Of a stretch of DNA of 59,776 nucleotides, positions 1-9,719 are shown piece by piece. Position numbers and translations under genes: made by a program. This DNA comes from Teichococcus aestuarii (GTDB taxonomy: Bacteria; Pseudomonadota; Alphaproteobacteria; Acetobacterales; Acetobacteraceae), in the NCBI RefSeq assembly GCF_003116135.1, contig NZ_PDOA01000022.1, positions 1 through 59,776 of the forward strand, written 5' to 3'. The first letter of the stretch is position 1. Every line of letters starts with the position of its first letter. The notes under the pieces are model-generated. The model was not told the DNA's origin and did not search any database. It was given only the letters and a program-made list of their open reading frames with translations.

Positions 1-46
1 GGGCCACCAAGCCGGAACTTAACAAACACACGGATACTCTCACCAC

Positions 47-123
<77 letters not shown>

Positions 124-165
124 AATCACAATCCTTATATTCAAAGCAGCCCGTCTTGCCAAAAC

Positions 166-1353
166 ATGGCAGGTACGGGCCTATCGCGTTCCGTGGACAA
201 TACACCCGCCCTGCAACTCCGCCGCCTCATGCTGCAGGATTTCCGCAGCTATGCCGCGCTGGATCAGGGCTTCACCGCGCGCATCGTGGTGATTGCCGGG
301 CCGAACGGCGTCGGAAAGACCAATCTTCTGGAAGCCATCAGCCTGCTCTCTCCCGGCCGTGGGTTGCGCATGGCCCGCGGTGCCGAGCTGGGCCGGCGAG
401 AGGGTGATGAAGGATTGTCCTGGGCCATCGCCGGGCATTTCGAGGGGCGGGCAGGCCCGCTGGTCATCGGCACCGGCGCGGGGGCAGGGCAGGATCGGCG
501 CAGCTTCCGGCTCGACGGCGCCGCCATTCGCAACCAGGCCGAACTCTCCGCGCATATCGCCATGCTCTGGCTGACGCCGCAGATGGACCGCCTGTTCCAG
601 GAAGGCGCCAGCGGCCGCCGCAAGTTCCTCGATCGCCTCGTCTGGTCGCTGGAGCCCACCCATGCGCGGGACGTGGCGGCGCATGACGCGGCCATGACCC
701 AGCGCAACCGCCTGCTTGCGGAAGGACGCCGCGATGCCGCCTGGCTGGCGGCGCTGGAGGACACCATGGCGCGCCATGGCGTGGCCGCCATCGCTGCCCG
801 CCGCGCCATGGCGGGGCAGCTGAACGCCGTCCTGGCCGAAGGCGTCGCCGGCGCCTTCCCGGCGGCACGGCTGGAACTGCTGTGCCCGATCGCAGATGCC
901 CTGGCCGAACGGCCCGCCCTGGCCGTCGAGGAGCAGCTGCGTGCCGGCCTGCAGGCCGACCGCGCGCGGGATGCCGCCGCCGGCGGCGCCCGCCAGGGCG
1001 CGCACCGTACCGACCTGCGCATGCTCCTGCTGCCCAAGGCCATCCCCGCCGAGCTCTGCTCCACCGGGGAGCAGAAGGCGCTCCTGGTCAGCGTCGTGCT
1101 GGCGCAGGCGGCGCTGGTGGCGGGCCAGCGCGGCTTCGCGCCCCTGCTGCTGCTGGACGAGGTGGCCGCGCACCTGGACCCCGGGCGCCGCGCCGCCTTG
1201 TTCGCGGCGCTTGCCATCCTGCCCGCGCAGTGCTTTCTCACCGGCACCGAGGCCGCGCCTTTCGCGCCGCTCGCCGGCACCGCGCAATTCCTGGAGGGCG
1301 AGCCGGGCGGGCTTCGCCTTCCTGCGGATTTCCCCGTGCCCAACAGCCGATAA
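166..1353 (+). CDS. recF: DNA replication and repair protein RecF
   Basis: RecF is an SMC-like ATPase that helps load RecA at single-strand gaps through RecFOR. The 395-residue product has a Walker A at about residues 45-52 (GPNGVGKT), the ABC-type signature region around CSTGEQKALL, and Walker B LLLLDEVAAHLD near the C-terminus. Length is normal for RecF (about 360-400). The ATG at 166 gives an N-terminal extension of some 15-20 residues before the conserved LQLRRLMLQDFRSY start, so a later start is possible. It sits 54 bases upstream of gyrB, the classic recF-gyrB order, but dnaN is not next to it: it lies 6 kb away on the other strand. Confidence 0.96.
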   Translation: MAGTGLSRSVDNTPALQLRRLMLQDFRSYAALDQGFTARIVVIAGPNGVGKTNLLEAISLLSPGRGLRMARGAELGRREGDEGLSWAIAGHFEGRAGPLVIGTGAGAGQDRRSFRLDGAAIRNQAELSAHIAMLWLTPQMDRLFQEGASGRRKFLDRLVWSLEPTHARDVAAHDAAMTQRNRLLAEGRRDAAWLAALEDTMARHGVAAIAARRAMAGQLNAVLAEGVAGAFPAARLELLCPIADALAERPALAVEEQLRAGLQADRARDAAAGGARQGAHRTDLRMLLLPKAIPAELCSTGEQKALLVSVVLAQAALVAGQRGFAPLLLLDEVAAHLDPGRRAALFAALAILPAQCFLTGTEAAPFAPLAGTAQFLEGEPGGLRLPADFPVPNSR

Positions 1354-3867
<2,514 letters not shown>

Positions 3868-3883
3868 GGCGCCGTAAGGCGCC
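3868..3883. terminator. GGCGCC hairpin directly after gyrB
   Basis: GGCGCC-GTAA-GGCGCC starts at the first base after the gyrB stop and can fold as a 6-bp GC stem with a 4-base loop. No T-tract follows, so it may be a pause or RNA-stability hairpin rather than a true intrinsic terminator. Confidence 0.4.
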
Positions 3884-3927
3884 GCGGACACGGCGAGACG
3901 CCGCGCCGGACGGGACGCGGCAAACGC

Positions 3928-3971
3928 GCGAGCAGCGCGGCCCGGTCCCGCGAGCAGCGTGGCCCGGTCCC
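3928..3971. repeat. tandem 22-bp direct repeat, two copies
   Basis: Two adjacent 22-base units (3928-3949 and 3950-3971), each beginning gcgagcagcg and ending cccggtccc, differing at one position (c versus t). They lie in the 218-base gap between the convergent gyrB and efflux-ATPase genes. The rest of that gap is GC-rich sequence in which I see no gene. Confidence 0.85.
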
Positions 3972-4085
3972 GCCCGGCCCATGCTGGCCTCTCCGGCCTC
4001 CGCCGGCGGGCCTGGGGCACCGCCCGCGCCGGCCGGCGAGGAACCGGGGAAAAGGGCGCCGTGGCGACCGGCCGCCACGCCCTTC

Positions 4086-6596
4086 TCAGGCCGCCGGCTT
4101 CCAGGCCAGCAGCCGCAGCGCGTTCAGCGTCACCAGCACCGTGGCGCCGGTGTCGGCCAGGATGGCGGGCCAGAGGCCGGTGACGCCGAGCAGGGTGGTG
4201 ACGAGCAGCAGCCCCTTCAGCCCCACCGCGATCCCGACATTGGCCTTCACATTCGCCATGGTGGCGCGCGACAGGCTGACGAGCTCGGCCACGCCCGTGG
4301 TCCGGTCCTTGAGGATGGCGGCGTCGGCCGCCTCCAGCGCCACATCCGTGCCGCCCCCCATCGCCACCCCGGCGGAGGCGGCGGCCAGCGCCGGCGCGTC
4401 GTTGATGCCGTCGCCCACCATGACCACCGGGCCGGCGGCGCGCAGCGCCGCGATCTCGCGCAGCTTGTCGTCCGGCAGCAGCCCGGCCTTCGCCGTGAGG
4501 CCCAGCGGCCCGGCGATGGCCGCGGCGGTGCGGGCATTGTCGCCCGTCAGCATCACTGTCCGCACGCCCAGCCTGGAAAGGGCGGCCACGCTGGCGGCGG
4601 CGTCCGCGCGCGGCTCGTCCCGCAGTGCCAGCACGCCGGCCGGCGTGCCATCGGCGAGGACCACCACGGCCGTCTTGCCCTCCGCCTCGAACCGCGCCAC
4701 CGCCTCCGCCAGTGGGCCGGGTAGCGCCCCGGCCTCCGCCGCGTGGCGTGGGCTGCCGACGCTGATGGCGCGGCCGCCGATCGTGGCGCGGACCGCCCGC
4801 CCGGGGATGGCCCCCTGGCCGGAGGCCGCGGGCAGCGCGATGCCGCGCGCCGCCGCCTCCGCCACCACCGCCCGCGCCAGGGGATGGGAGGAACCCTGCT
4901 CGGCGCCGGCCGCCAGGGCCAGGAGCTCCGCCTCCGGCAGGCCCGCCGCCGGCAGGATGTCGGTCACCCGGGGCCGGCCCTCGGTGAGCGTTCCGGTCTT
5001 GTCGAAGGCCACCGTCCTCGCGCCGCCGATCGCCTCCAGCGCCGCGCCCCCCTTGATGAGCAGGCCGCGCCGGGCGCCGGCCGAGAGGCCGGAGGCCATG
5101 GCGGCGGGAACCGAGATCACCAGGGCGCAGGGGCAGGCGATGAGCAGCACCGCCAGGCCGCGATAGACGCTCTCCCACCAGCTCCAGCCCAGCAGGAAGG
5201 GCGGCAGGAGGATGACCAGCAGGGAGACGGCCATCGCGCCCGGCGTCCACCAGGCGGAGAAGCGCTCGATGAAGCGCTGCGTCGGCGCGCGAGAGGCGGT
5301 GGCCTCCTCCACCATGCGGATGATGCGGGCGATGGTGTTGTCGGCGGCGGCGCGGGAGACCCGCACCCGCAGCGCCCCGTCGGCGTTGATGGAGCCGGCC
5401 AGGACGGCCTCGCCCGGGCCGCGCGGGACCGGCACGCTCTCGCCGGTGACGGGGCTTTCGTCGAGGGCGGAGCGGCCCTCCTCGACAAGGCCGTCGCAGG
5501 GCACCCGCTCGCCGGGGCGGATGAGGACGAGATCGCCCACGGCCAGGGCGGCGGAGGGCACCGGCTCGGCCGTGCCATCGGCCCGCAGGCGGAGCGCCGT
5601 GCGCGGCATCAGCCCGGCCAGGGCCTTGATGCCCGCCCGGGCGCGGCCCGCCGCCACGTTCTCCAGCAGCTCGCCGACGGCGAAGAGCAGCACCACCATC
5701 GCCGCCTCCTCCGCCGCGCCGATCAGGGCGGCGCCGATGGCGGCCGTGACCATCAGCGTCTCGATGGAGAAGGGGGAGCCGGCGCGCGCCAGGGCGAAGG
5801 CGCGGCGGCCGAAGGGAATCACCGCCAGGGCGGTGGCGGCCAGGAACAGCGGATAGGCCCAGCTCTCGGCCACCGCCAGGGAGAGGGCATGGGCGCCGAG
5901 GACCAGCGCCCCGAGCAGCCAGACCAGCCGCGCCTTGGCCGTGGCGTACCAGGGCTTGGCGGCATCGGCCGGGTCTTCGTGGTCGGCATGGGAATGGCCG
6001 AAGGCGCCTGCCCCGGCATGGGCGTGGCCGTGCCCCGCATGGCCGTGCGCGTGGTCCTGCGCCGGGTGGCCGTGCCCGCGGCAGCCGTCATGCTCCTGCG
6101 GGGGCGGCGCGCCGGCGGGCTGCCCGGCCGGCGCCAGGGGGCGGGCCGTGTAGCCCAGGCCCGCGAGCGAGCGCGGGATGGCCGCCGCCTCCGTCCCGCC
6201 CGGCTCCAGCCGCAGGGTGAGTCGCTCCGCCATGAGGTTGACGCTGACCGCCGAGACGCCGGGCAGGCGCCCGAGCGCGGCTTCGACCTTGGCGGCGCAG
6301 CCGGCGCAATCCATGCCCTGCACATGCCAGGCAAGGGAGAGGGCCTCCGGCGCGGCCTCCAGCCGGGTGGCCTGGAAGCCGAGCGCCGCGACCTGCGCCT
6401 CCACCGCCTCGGGCATGGCGGCACCGGGGGCGAGGGTGGCCCTGAGCCGCTCGGCCATCAGGTTGACGCTGACCGCTCTGACGCCGGGCAGGCGCGAGAC
6501 TGCCTTCTCGACCTTGGCCACGCAGGAGGCGCAATCCATGCCGGACACGCGCCAGCTGACCTCCCGGCCGTCCTCTTCGCTCCCTCTGCCGTCCAT
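4086..6596 (-). CDS. Zn2+/Cd2+/Pb2+-translocating P1B-type ATPase (ZntA/CadA class)
   Basis: Inner-membrane metal efflux pump of 836 residues. It has two N-terminal heavy-metal-associated domains (GMDCASC near residue 20, GMDCAGC near 100), a His-rich linker, then the P-type core: VTGESVPV, transmembrane CPC motif (C488-C490), phosphorylation Asp532 in DKTGT, SSHPLARA and GDGINDAPA. The final membrane pair carries a Lys (VGLKG) and an Asp (ADTGAT), the pattern of the P1B-2 group that moves zinc, cadmium or lead rather than copper. I chose the ATG at 6596 over an upstream in-frame start at 6653 because CAGGAG lies 8 bases before it and the predicted promoter lies between the two. It is divergent from a MerR-type regulator. 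Confidence 0.93.
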   Translation of the reverse strand: MDGRGSEEDGREVSWRVSGMDCASCVAKVEKAVSRLPGVRAVSVNLMAERLRATLAPGAAMPEAVEAQVAALGFQATRLEAAPEALSLAWHVQGMDCAGCAAKVEAALGRLPGVSAVSVNLMAERLTLRLEPGGTEAAAIPRSLAGLGYTARPLAPAGQPAGAPPPQEHDGCRGHGHPAQDHAHGHAGHGHAHAGAGAFGHSHADHEDPADAAKPWYATAKARLVWLLGALVLGAHALSLAVAESWAYPLFLAATALAVIPFGRRAFALARAGSPFSIETLMVTAAIGAALIGAAEEAAMVVLLFAVGELLENVAAGRARAGIKALAGLMPRTALRLRADGTAEPVPSAALAVGDLVLIRPGERVPCDGLVEEGRSALDESPVTGESVPVPRGPGEAVLAGSINADGALRVRVSRAAADNTIARIIRMVEEATASRAPTQRFIERFSAWWTPGAMAVSLLVILLPPFLLGWSWWESVYRGLAVLLIACPCALVISVPAAMASGLSAGARRGLLIKGGAALEAIGGARTVAFDKTGTLTEGRPRVTDILPAAGLPEAELLALAAGAEQGSSHPLARAVVAEAAARGIALPAASGQGAIPGRAVRATIGGRAISVGSPRHAAEAGALPGPLAEAVARFEAEGKTAVVVLADGTPAGVLALRDEPRADAAASVAALSRLGVRTVMLTGDNARTAAAIAGPLGLTAKAGLLPDDKLREIAALRAAGPVVMVGDGINDAPALAAASAGVAMGGGTDVALEAADAAILKDRTTGVAELVSLSRATMANVKANVGIAVGLKGLLLVTTLLGVTGLWPAILADTGATVLVTLNALRLLAWKPAA

Positions 6597-6622
6597 GGCT
6601 CCAACTCCTGCTGACGGCGCCT

Positions 6623-6653
6623 CAGATAGGACTTCCAGCCACTGGAGGTTCAA
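6623..6653 (-). promoter_or_regulatory. MerR-family metal-responsive promoter/operator
   Basis: Read on the minus strand: -35 TTGAAC (6648-6653), a 19-bp spacer, -10 TATCTG (6623-6628). The over-long 19-bp spacer is the hallmark of MerR-class activated promoters. Within the spacer is a near-perfect dyad, ACCTCCAG-TGG-CTGGAAGT (7 of 8 positions paired), centred between the elements as expected for a ZntR/CadR-like dimer. Transcription would start near 6616, just upstream of the ATPase ribosome-binding site. The regulator gene lies divergently 100 bases away. Confidence 0.88.
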
Positions 6654-6751
6654 GGGAAGATCGGCCGGCGGCGGAATTTCGGTGCCGCCCGCCCGCCGGC
6701 ATCCGGGCGCGGGGCTGGGTGCCGGGGCTTCCGCGCACCATCTTATCCGGC

Positions 6752-7195
6752 ATGGAGAACACGATGCGGCAGATGGGCATCGGCGACCTGTCCCGGCTCA
6801 CGGGGGTCAAGCCGACGACGATCCGGTGGTACGAGGCCGAGGGATGGCTGCCCCCGCCCGCCCGCACCGAAGGCGGCCATCGCAGCTACGGGGAGGCCCA
6901 TCTCCGGCGGCTGGGCTTCATCCGCCATTCCCGCGAGCTCGGCTTCCCGATGGCCGATATCCGCGCGCTTCTCGCGCTCGCGGACCGCCCCCGCGACGAA
7001 TGCTCGGCGGCGCACGCGATCGCCACGGCGCAGATCGCCGAGATCGACGCCAGGCTGCGCCGCCTGCAGGCGCTCCGGAGCGAGCTGGAGCGCATGGCGC
7101 AGGGCTGCGAGGGCGGGCAGGTCGGGGAGTGCCGCATCATCGAGACCCTCTCCGACTTCGCCCACGGGCATTGCGCCCATCCCGGGCACGGCTGA
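6752..7195 (+). CDS. MerR-family metal-responsive regulator (ZntR/CadR/PbrR-like)
   Basis: Predicted 147-residue transcription factor that distorts the 19-bp-spacer promoter of the divergent efflux ATPase when bound to metal. The N-terminal winged helix-turn-helix is clear (IGDLSRLTGVKPTTIRWYE, EGGHRSYGEAHLRRL), followed by the long dimerisation helix. Cysteines at 84, 119 and 127 match the metal ligands of ZntR/CadR-type sensors, and a His/Cys tail (HGHCAHPGHG) adds possible ligands. The start is uncertain: ATGs at 6752, 6764 and 6773 and a GTG at 6719 are in frame, none with a strong Shine-Dalgarno. The pairing with a P1B-2 pump suggests zinc, cadmium or lead as inducer. Confidence 0.9.
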   Translation: MENTMRQMGIGDLSRLTGVKPTTIRWYEAEGWLPPPARTEGGHRSYGEAHLRRLGFIRHSRELGFPMADIRALLALADRPRDECSAAHAIATAQIAEIDARLRRLQALRSELERMAQGCEGGQVGECRIIETLSDFAHGHCAHPGHG

Positions 7196-7353
7196 GCCGG
7201 CCTGGCCACGGCCAGGATGCCCCGGCTGCGGGGCCTCCCGCCCTCATGCGCCGGCGCTCCGCCGGGCTGCGCGCGGCTATGCCGGTCCAGGCCTCGCCGC
7301 CCGCCGCGCGGGAGGTGGCGGATAACGGGGGCGGGAAGGCGCCGGAGGCCCGC

Positions 7354-7710
7354 TCAGCGCCGGCGGCGCGCCAGGTTCAGGCCGCGCGTCACCGCCCAGA
7401 CACCCACCAGCAGCATCAGGGCCAGGGTCACGGTGTAGAACACGGCGCCGGATTTCTCCCGCCCGTGGATGAGGTAGTCGGCGTTCTCGGCCAGCAGGCC
7501 GGCCACCAGCCCGCAATAGCCGGCCCAGGCGGCGATCATCGGCGGCGTCTCGTCGTGGCGGGCGCGCCAGGCCGCCCAGAGGAGCGCGGCCGCCACGGCC
7601 AGCTCGTCCAGCGCGAGGGGGATGAAGGTGGGGGTGCCGGCGCGGCGGGCGATCTCGCCCCCCGCCATCAGCACCGCCAGGCCGATGGCCAGGATCTGCA
7701 GGGTCTTCAT
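7354..7710 (-). CDS. small integral membrane protein, unknown function
   Basis: A 118-residue protein with about four hydrophobic segments (LQILAIGLAVLMAG, LALDELAVAAALLWAAW, MIAAWAGYCGLVAGLLA, AVFYTVTLALMLLVGVWAV) and a basic C-terminus (RRRR), so probably four transmembrane helices with a cytoplasmic tail. I do not recognise the family. It sits in the gap between the metal-efflux locus and dnaN, on the dnaN strand, 71 bases downstream of dnaN, so co-transcription with dnaN is possible. No metal-binding motif stands out. The 158 bases between the MerR gene and this stop codon show nothing else. Confidence 0.75.
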   Translation of the reverse strand: MKTLQILAIGLAVLMAGGEIARRAGTPTFIPLALDELAVAAALLWAAWRARHDETPPMIAAWAGYCGLVAGLLAENADYLIHGREKSGAVFYTVTLALMLLVGVWAVTRGLNLARRRR

Positions 7711-7781
7711 GGTCGGGTAACCTAAAGAAAAAGCCGGGGCGGCGCTGCCCCGGCCTGTTCCTCGCCCGGATGGCGGTGCGC

Positions 7782-8909
7782 TCAGACGCGCATCGGCATC
7801 AGCACGTAGAGCGCCTCGGGCTTGGAGGCGTCCACCACCACGGTGGGGGCGGAGCCGTCGGCGAAGCGGAACTCCACCTTGCTCTCGATCTGGTCGGTGA
7901 TGTCGGCGAGGTAGCGCGCCTGGAAGCCGATCTCGATCGGGCCGTTGCCGTAGGAGACGGCGCCGCCATCCAGCTCCTCCTCCGCCTGGCCCTGGTCGGG
8001 GCTGCTGGCGGTCAGCGTCAGGCTGTCCTGCTTCAGGCTCAGCTTCACCGGGCGGGAACGCTCGGAGGAGATGGCGGCCACGCGGGAGACGGCGTCGGCG
8101 AAGGCCTTCTTGTCCACCGTCAGGATCTTGTCGTTGCCGCGCGGGATGACGCGCTCATACTCGGGGAAGGTGCCGTCGATCAGCTTGCTGGTCAGGTGCA
8201 CGGCGCCGAAGGTGAAGCGGATCTTGGTGTCGGAAAGCCGCACCTCGATCGGGTCTTGCGCCTCGTCGGCCAGCTTGCGGATCTCGTTGACCGTCTTGCG
8301 CGGGATGATGACGCCCGGCATGCCGGCGGCGCCCTCCGGCAGCGGCTCCTCCACGCGGGCCAGGCGGTGGCCATCGGTGGCCACGGCGCGCAGCACGGGC
8401 TGCCCTTCCACCTCGGTGGCGTGCAGGTAGATGCCGTTGAGGTAGTAGCGCGTCTCCTCGGTGGAGATGGCGAACTTGGTGCGGTCCACCAGCTCGCGCA
8501 GCAGCGAGGGGGCGAGCTGGAAGCTGTGCGGCAGCTTGCCCTCGGTCATCGAGGGGAAGTCCTCCACCGGCAGCACCATCAGCGAGGTGGCGAAGCGGCC
8601 GGCGCGCAGCGCCAGCGGCGCGTCGCCGCCCGCATGGTCCAGCTCCACCTTGGCGGCATCCGGCAGCTTGCGGACGATCTCGTACAGCGTCGCAGCCGGC
8701 GCGGTGGTGCGGCCGGTGCGGGTGACGGTGACGCCCGGCACCGCCTCGACGATGGCGATCTCCATGTCCGTCGCCGTCAGGGTCAGGGCGCCGTCCTGCG
8801 CGGCCAGCATCACGTTGGCGAGGATGGGGATGGTGTTGCGCCGCTCCACCACGCTCTGCACATGCGCGAGCGCCTTGAGCAGCACCGCCCGGTCCACCGA
8901 GAACTTCAT
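7782..8909 (-). CDS. dnaN: DNA polymerase III beta subunit (sliding clamp)
   Basis: Ring-shaped processivity clamp of the replicase. The 375-residue product starts MKFSVDRAVLLKALAHVQSVVERRNTIPI-like and ends with the conserved VLMPMRV, both diagnostic of DnaN; FATSLMVLPVEDFPSM, YYLNGIYLH and DGHRLA are also present. The ATG at 8909 was preferred to an upstream in-frame start at 9038 because family members begin exactly here. In most alphaproteobacteria dnaN is near dnaA or recF; here it is on the opposite strand from recF-gyrB and separated by the metal-efflux locus. It is divergent from the UdgX gene. Confidence 0.97.
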   Translation of the reverse strand: MKFSVDRAVLLKALAHVQSVVERRNTIPILANVMLAAQDGALTLTATDMEIAIVEAVPGVTVTRTGRTTAPAATLYEIVRKLPDAAKVELDHAGGDAPLALRAGRFATSLMVLPVEDFPSMTEGKLPHSFQLAPSLLRELVDRTKFAISTEETRYYLNGIYLHATEVEGQPVLRAVATDGHRLARVEEPLPEGAAGMPGVIIPRKTVNEIRKLADEAQDPIEVRLSDTKIRFTFGAVHLTSKLIDGTFPEYERVIPRGNDKILTVDKKAFADAVSRVAAISSERSRPVKLSLKQDSLTLTASSPDQGQAEEELDGGAVSYGNGPIEIGFQARYLADITDQIESKVEFRFADGSAPTVVVDASKPEALYVLMPMRV

Positions 8910-9031
8910 GGCTTGAGCAACCCCCACGCGCCTGGAATCGAGAGAAGTCGCCCTCTCTACCAGCCGGAAAGTGCCGGGGAAAGGCGCCGCGCGCGGAACC
9001 GCCGCCGGGCTTGCGCATTCCTCATCCAGCC

Positions 9032-9712
9032 ATGACACCGCCAGACAGCGACGCCCCCGCTCCCGCCATCCCCATCCCCACGGCCGAATGGGCCACCGGC
9101 CGCCCCGCCGTGCCCGGCGAGGGGCCGCGTGGCGCCCCCCTGATGTTCGTCGGCGAGCAGCCGGGGGATGAGGAGGACCGGCAGGGCCGCCCCTTCGTCG
9201 GCCCTGCCGGCCGGCTGTTCACCCAGGCGCTGGAGGAGGCGGGCGTCGAGCGCGGCGCCGCCTACGTCACCAACGCGGTGAAGCACTTCAAGTACACCCA
9301 GCGCGGCGCGCGGCGGCTGCACCAGAGCCCGGATGCGGGTGACATCAAGCTCTACCGCCCCTTCCTGCTGGCGGAGGTGGCGGCGGTGGCGCCGCGCTTC
9401 CTGGTGGCGCTGGGCGCCACCGCCACCCAGGCGCTGATGGGCCGCAAGCTGCCGATGCTGAAGCTGCGCGGCCAGGTTTTCGAGGCGCCGGAGGAGCTGC
9501 CCGCCGGGCTGCCGGTGATGCTGACCGTGCACCCCAGCTACCTGCTGCGCCTGCCCGACCCCGAACTCAAGAAGCGCGAATACGAGCGCTTCGTGGCCGA
9601 GCTGCGCTTCGCCGGGCAGGCGGCGCGCGGCGAGATCCGCCGCAACGCCGGCGGCGCGCCGGAGGCCCTGCCGGAGCCTGCCGGGGGCGGGCAAGGGACG
9701 CTGCCGCTCTGA
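9032..9712 (+). CDS. UdgX-type uracil-DNA binding/cross-linking protein
   Basis: Member of the uracil-DNA glycosylase superfamily, 226 residues. Motif 1 is GEQPGDEEDRQG (from residue 41) with PFVGPAG, and the distal motif is HPSYLLR (167-173). The decisive feature is the insertion after NAVKHFK ending in ARRLH, with His97 at the place of the KRRIH histidine of mycobacterial UdgX. That histidine attacks the abasic sugar and leaves the protein covalently attached to DNA instead of releasing a free product. GEQPG (not GEAPG) also fits UdgX. An in-frame TTG at 9011 is less likely as start. Its neighbours, dnaN and addAB, place it in a DNA-repair setting. The C-terminal 35 residues look disordered. 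Confidence 0.88.
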   Translation: MTPPDSDAPAPAIPIPTAEWATGRPAVPGEGPRGAPLMFVGEQPGDEEDRQGRPFVGPAGRLFTQALEEAGVERGAAYVTNAVKHFKYTQRGARRLHQSPDAGDIKLYRPFLLAEVAAVAPRFLVALGATATQALMGRKLPMLKLRGQVFEAPEELPAGLPVMLTVHPSYLLRLPDPELKKREYERFVAELRFAGQAARGEIRRNAGGAPEALPEPAGGGQGTLPL

Positions 9713-9719
9713 GCGGCCC

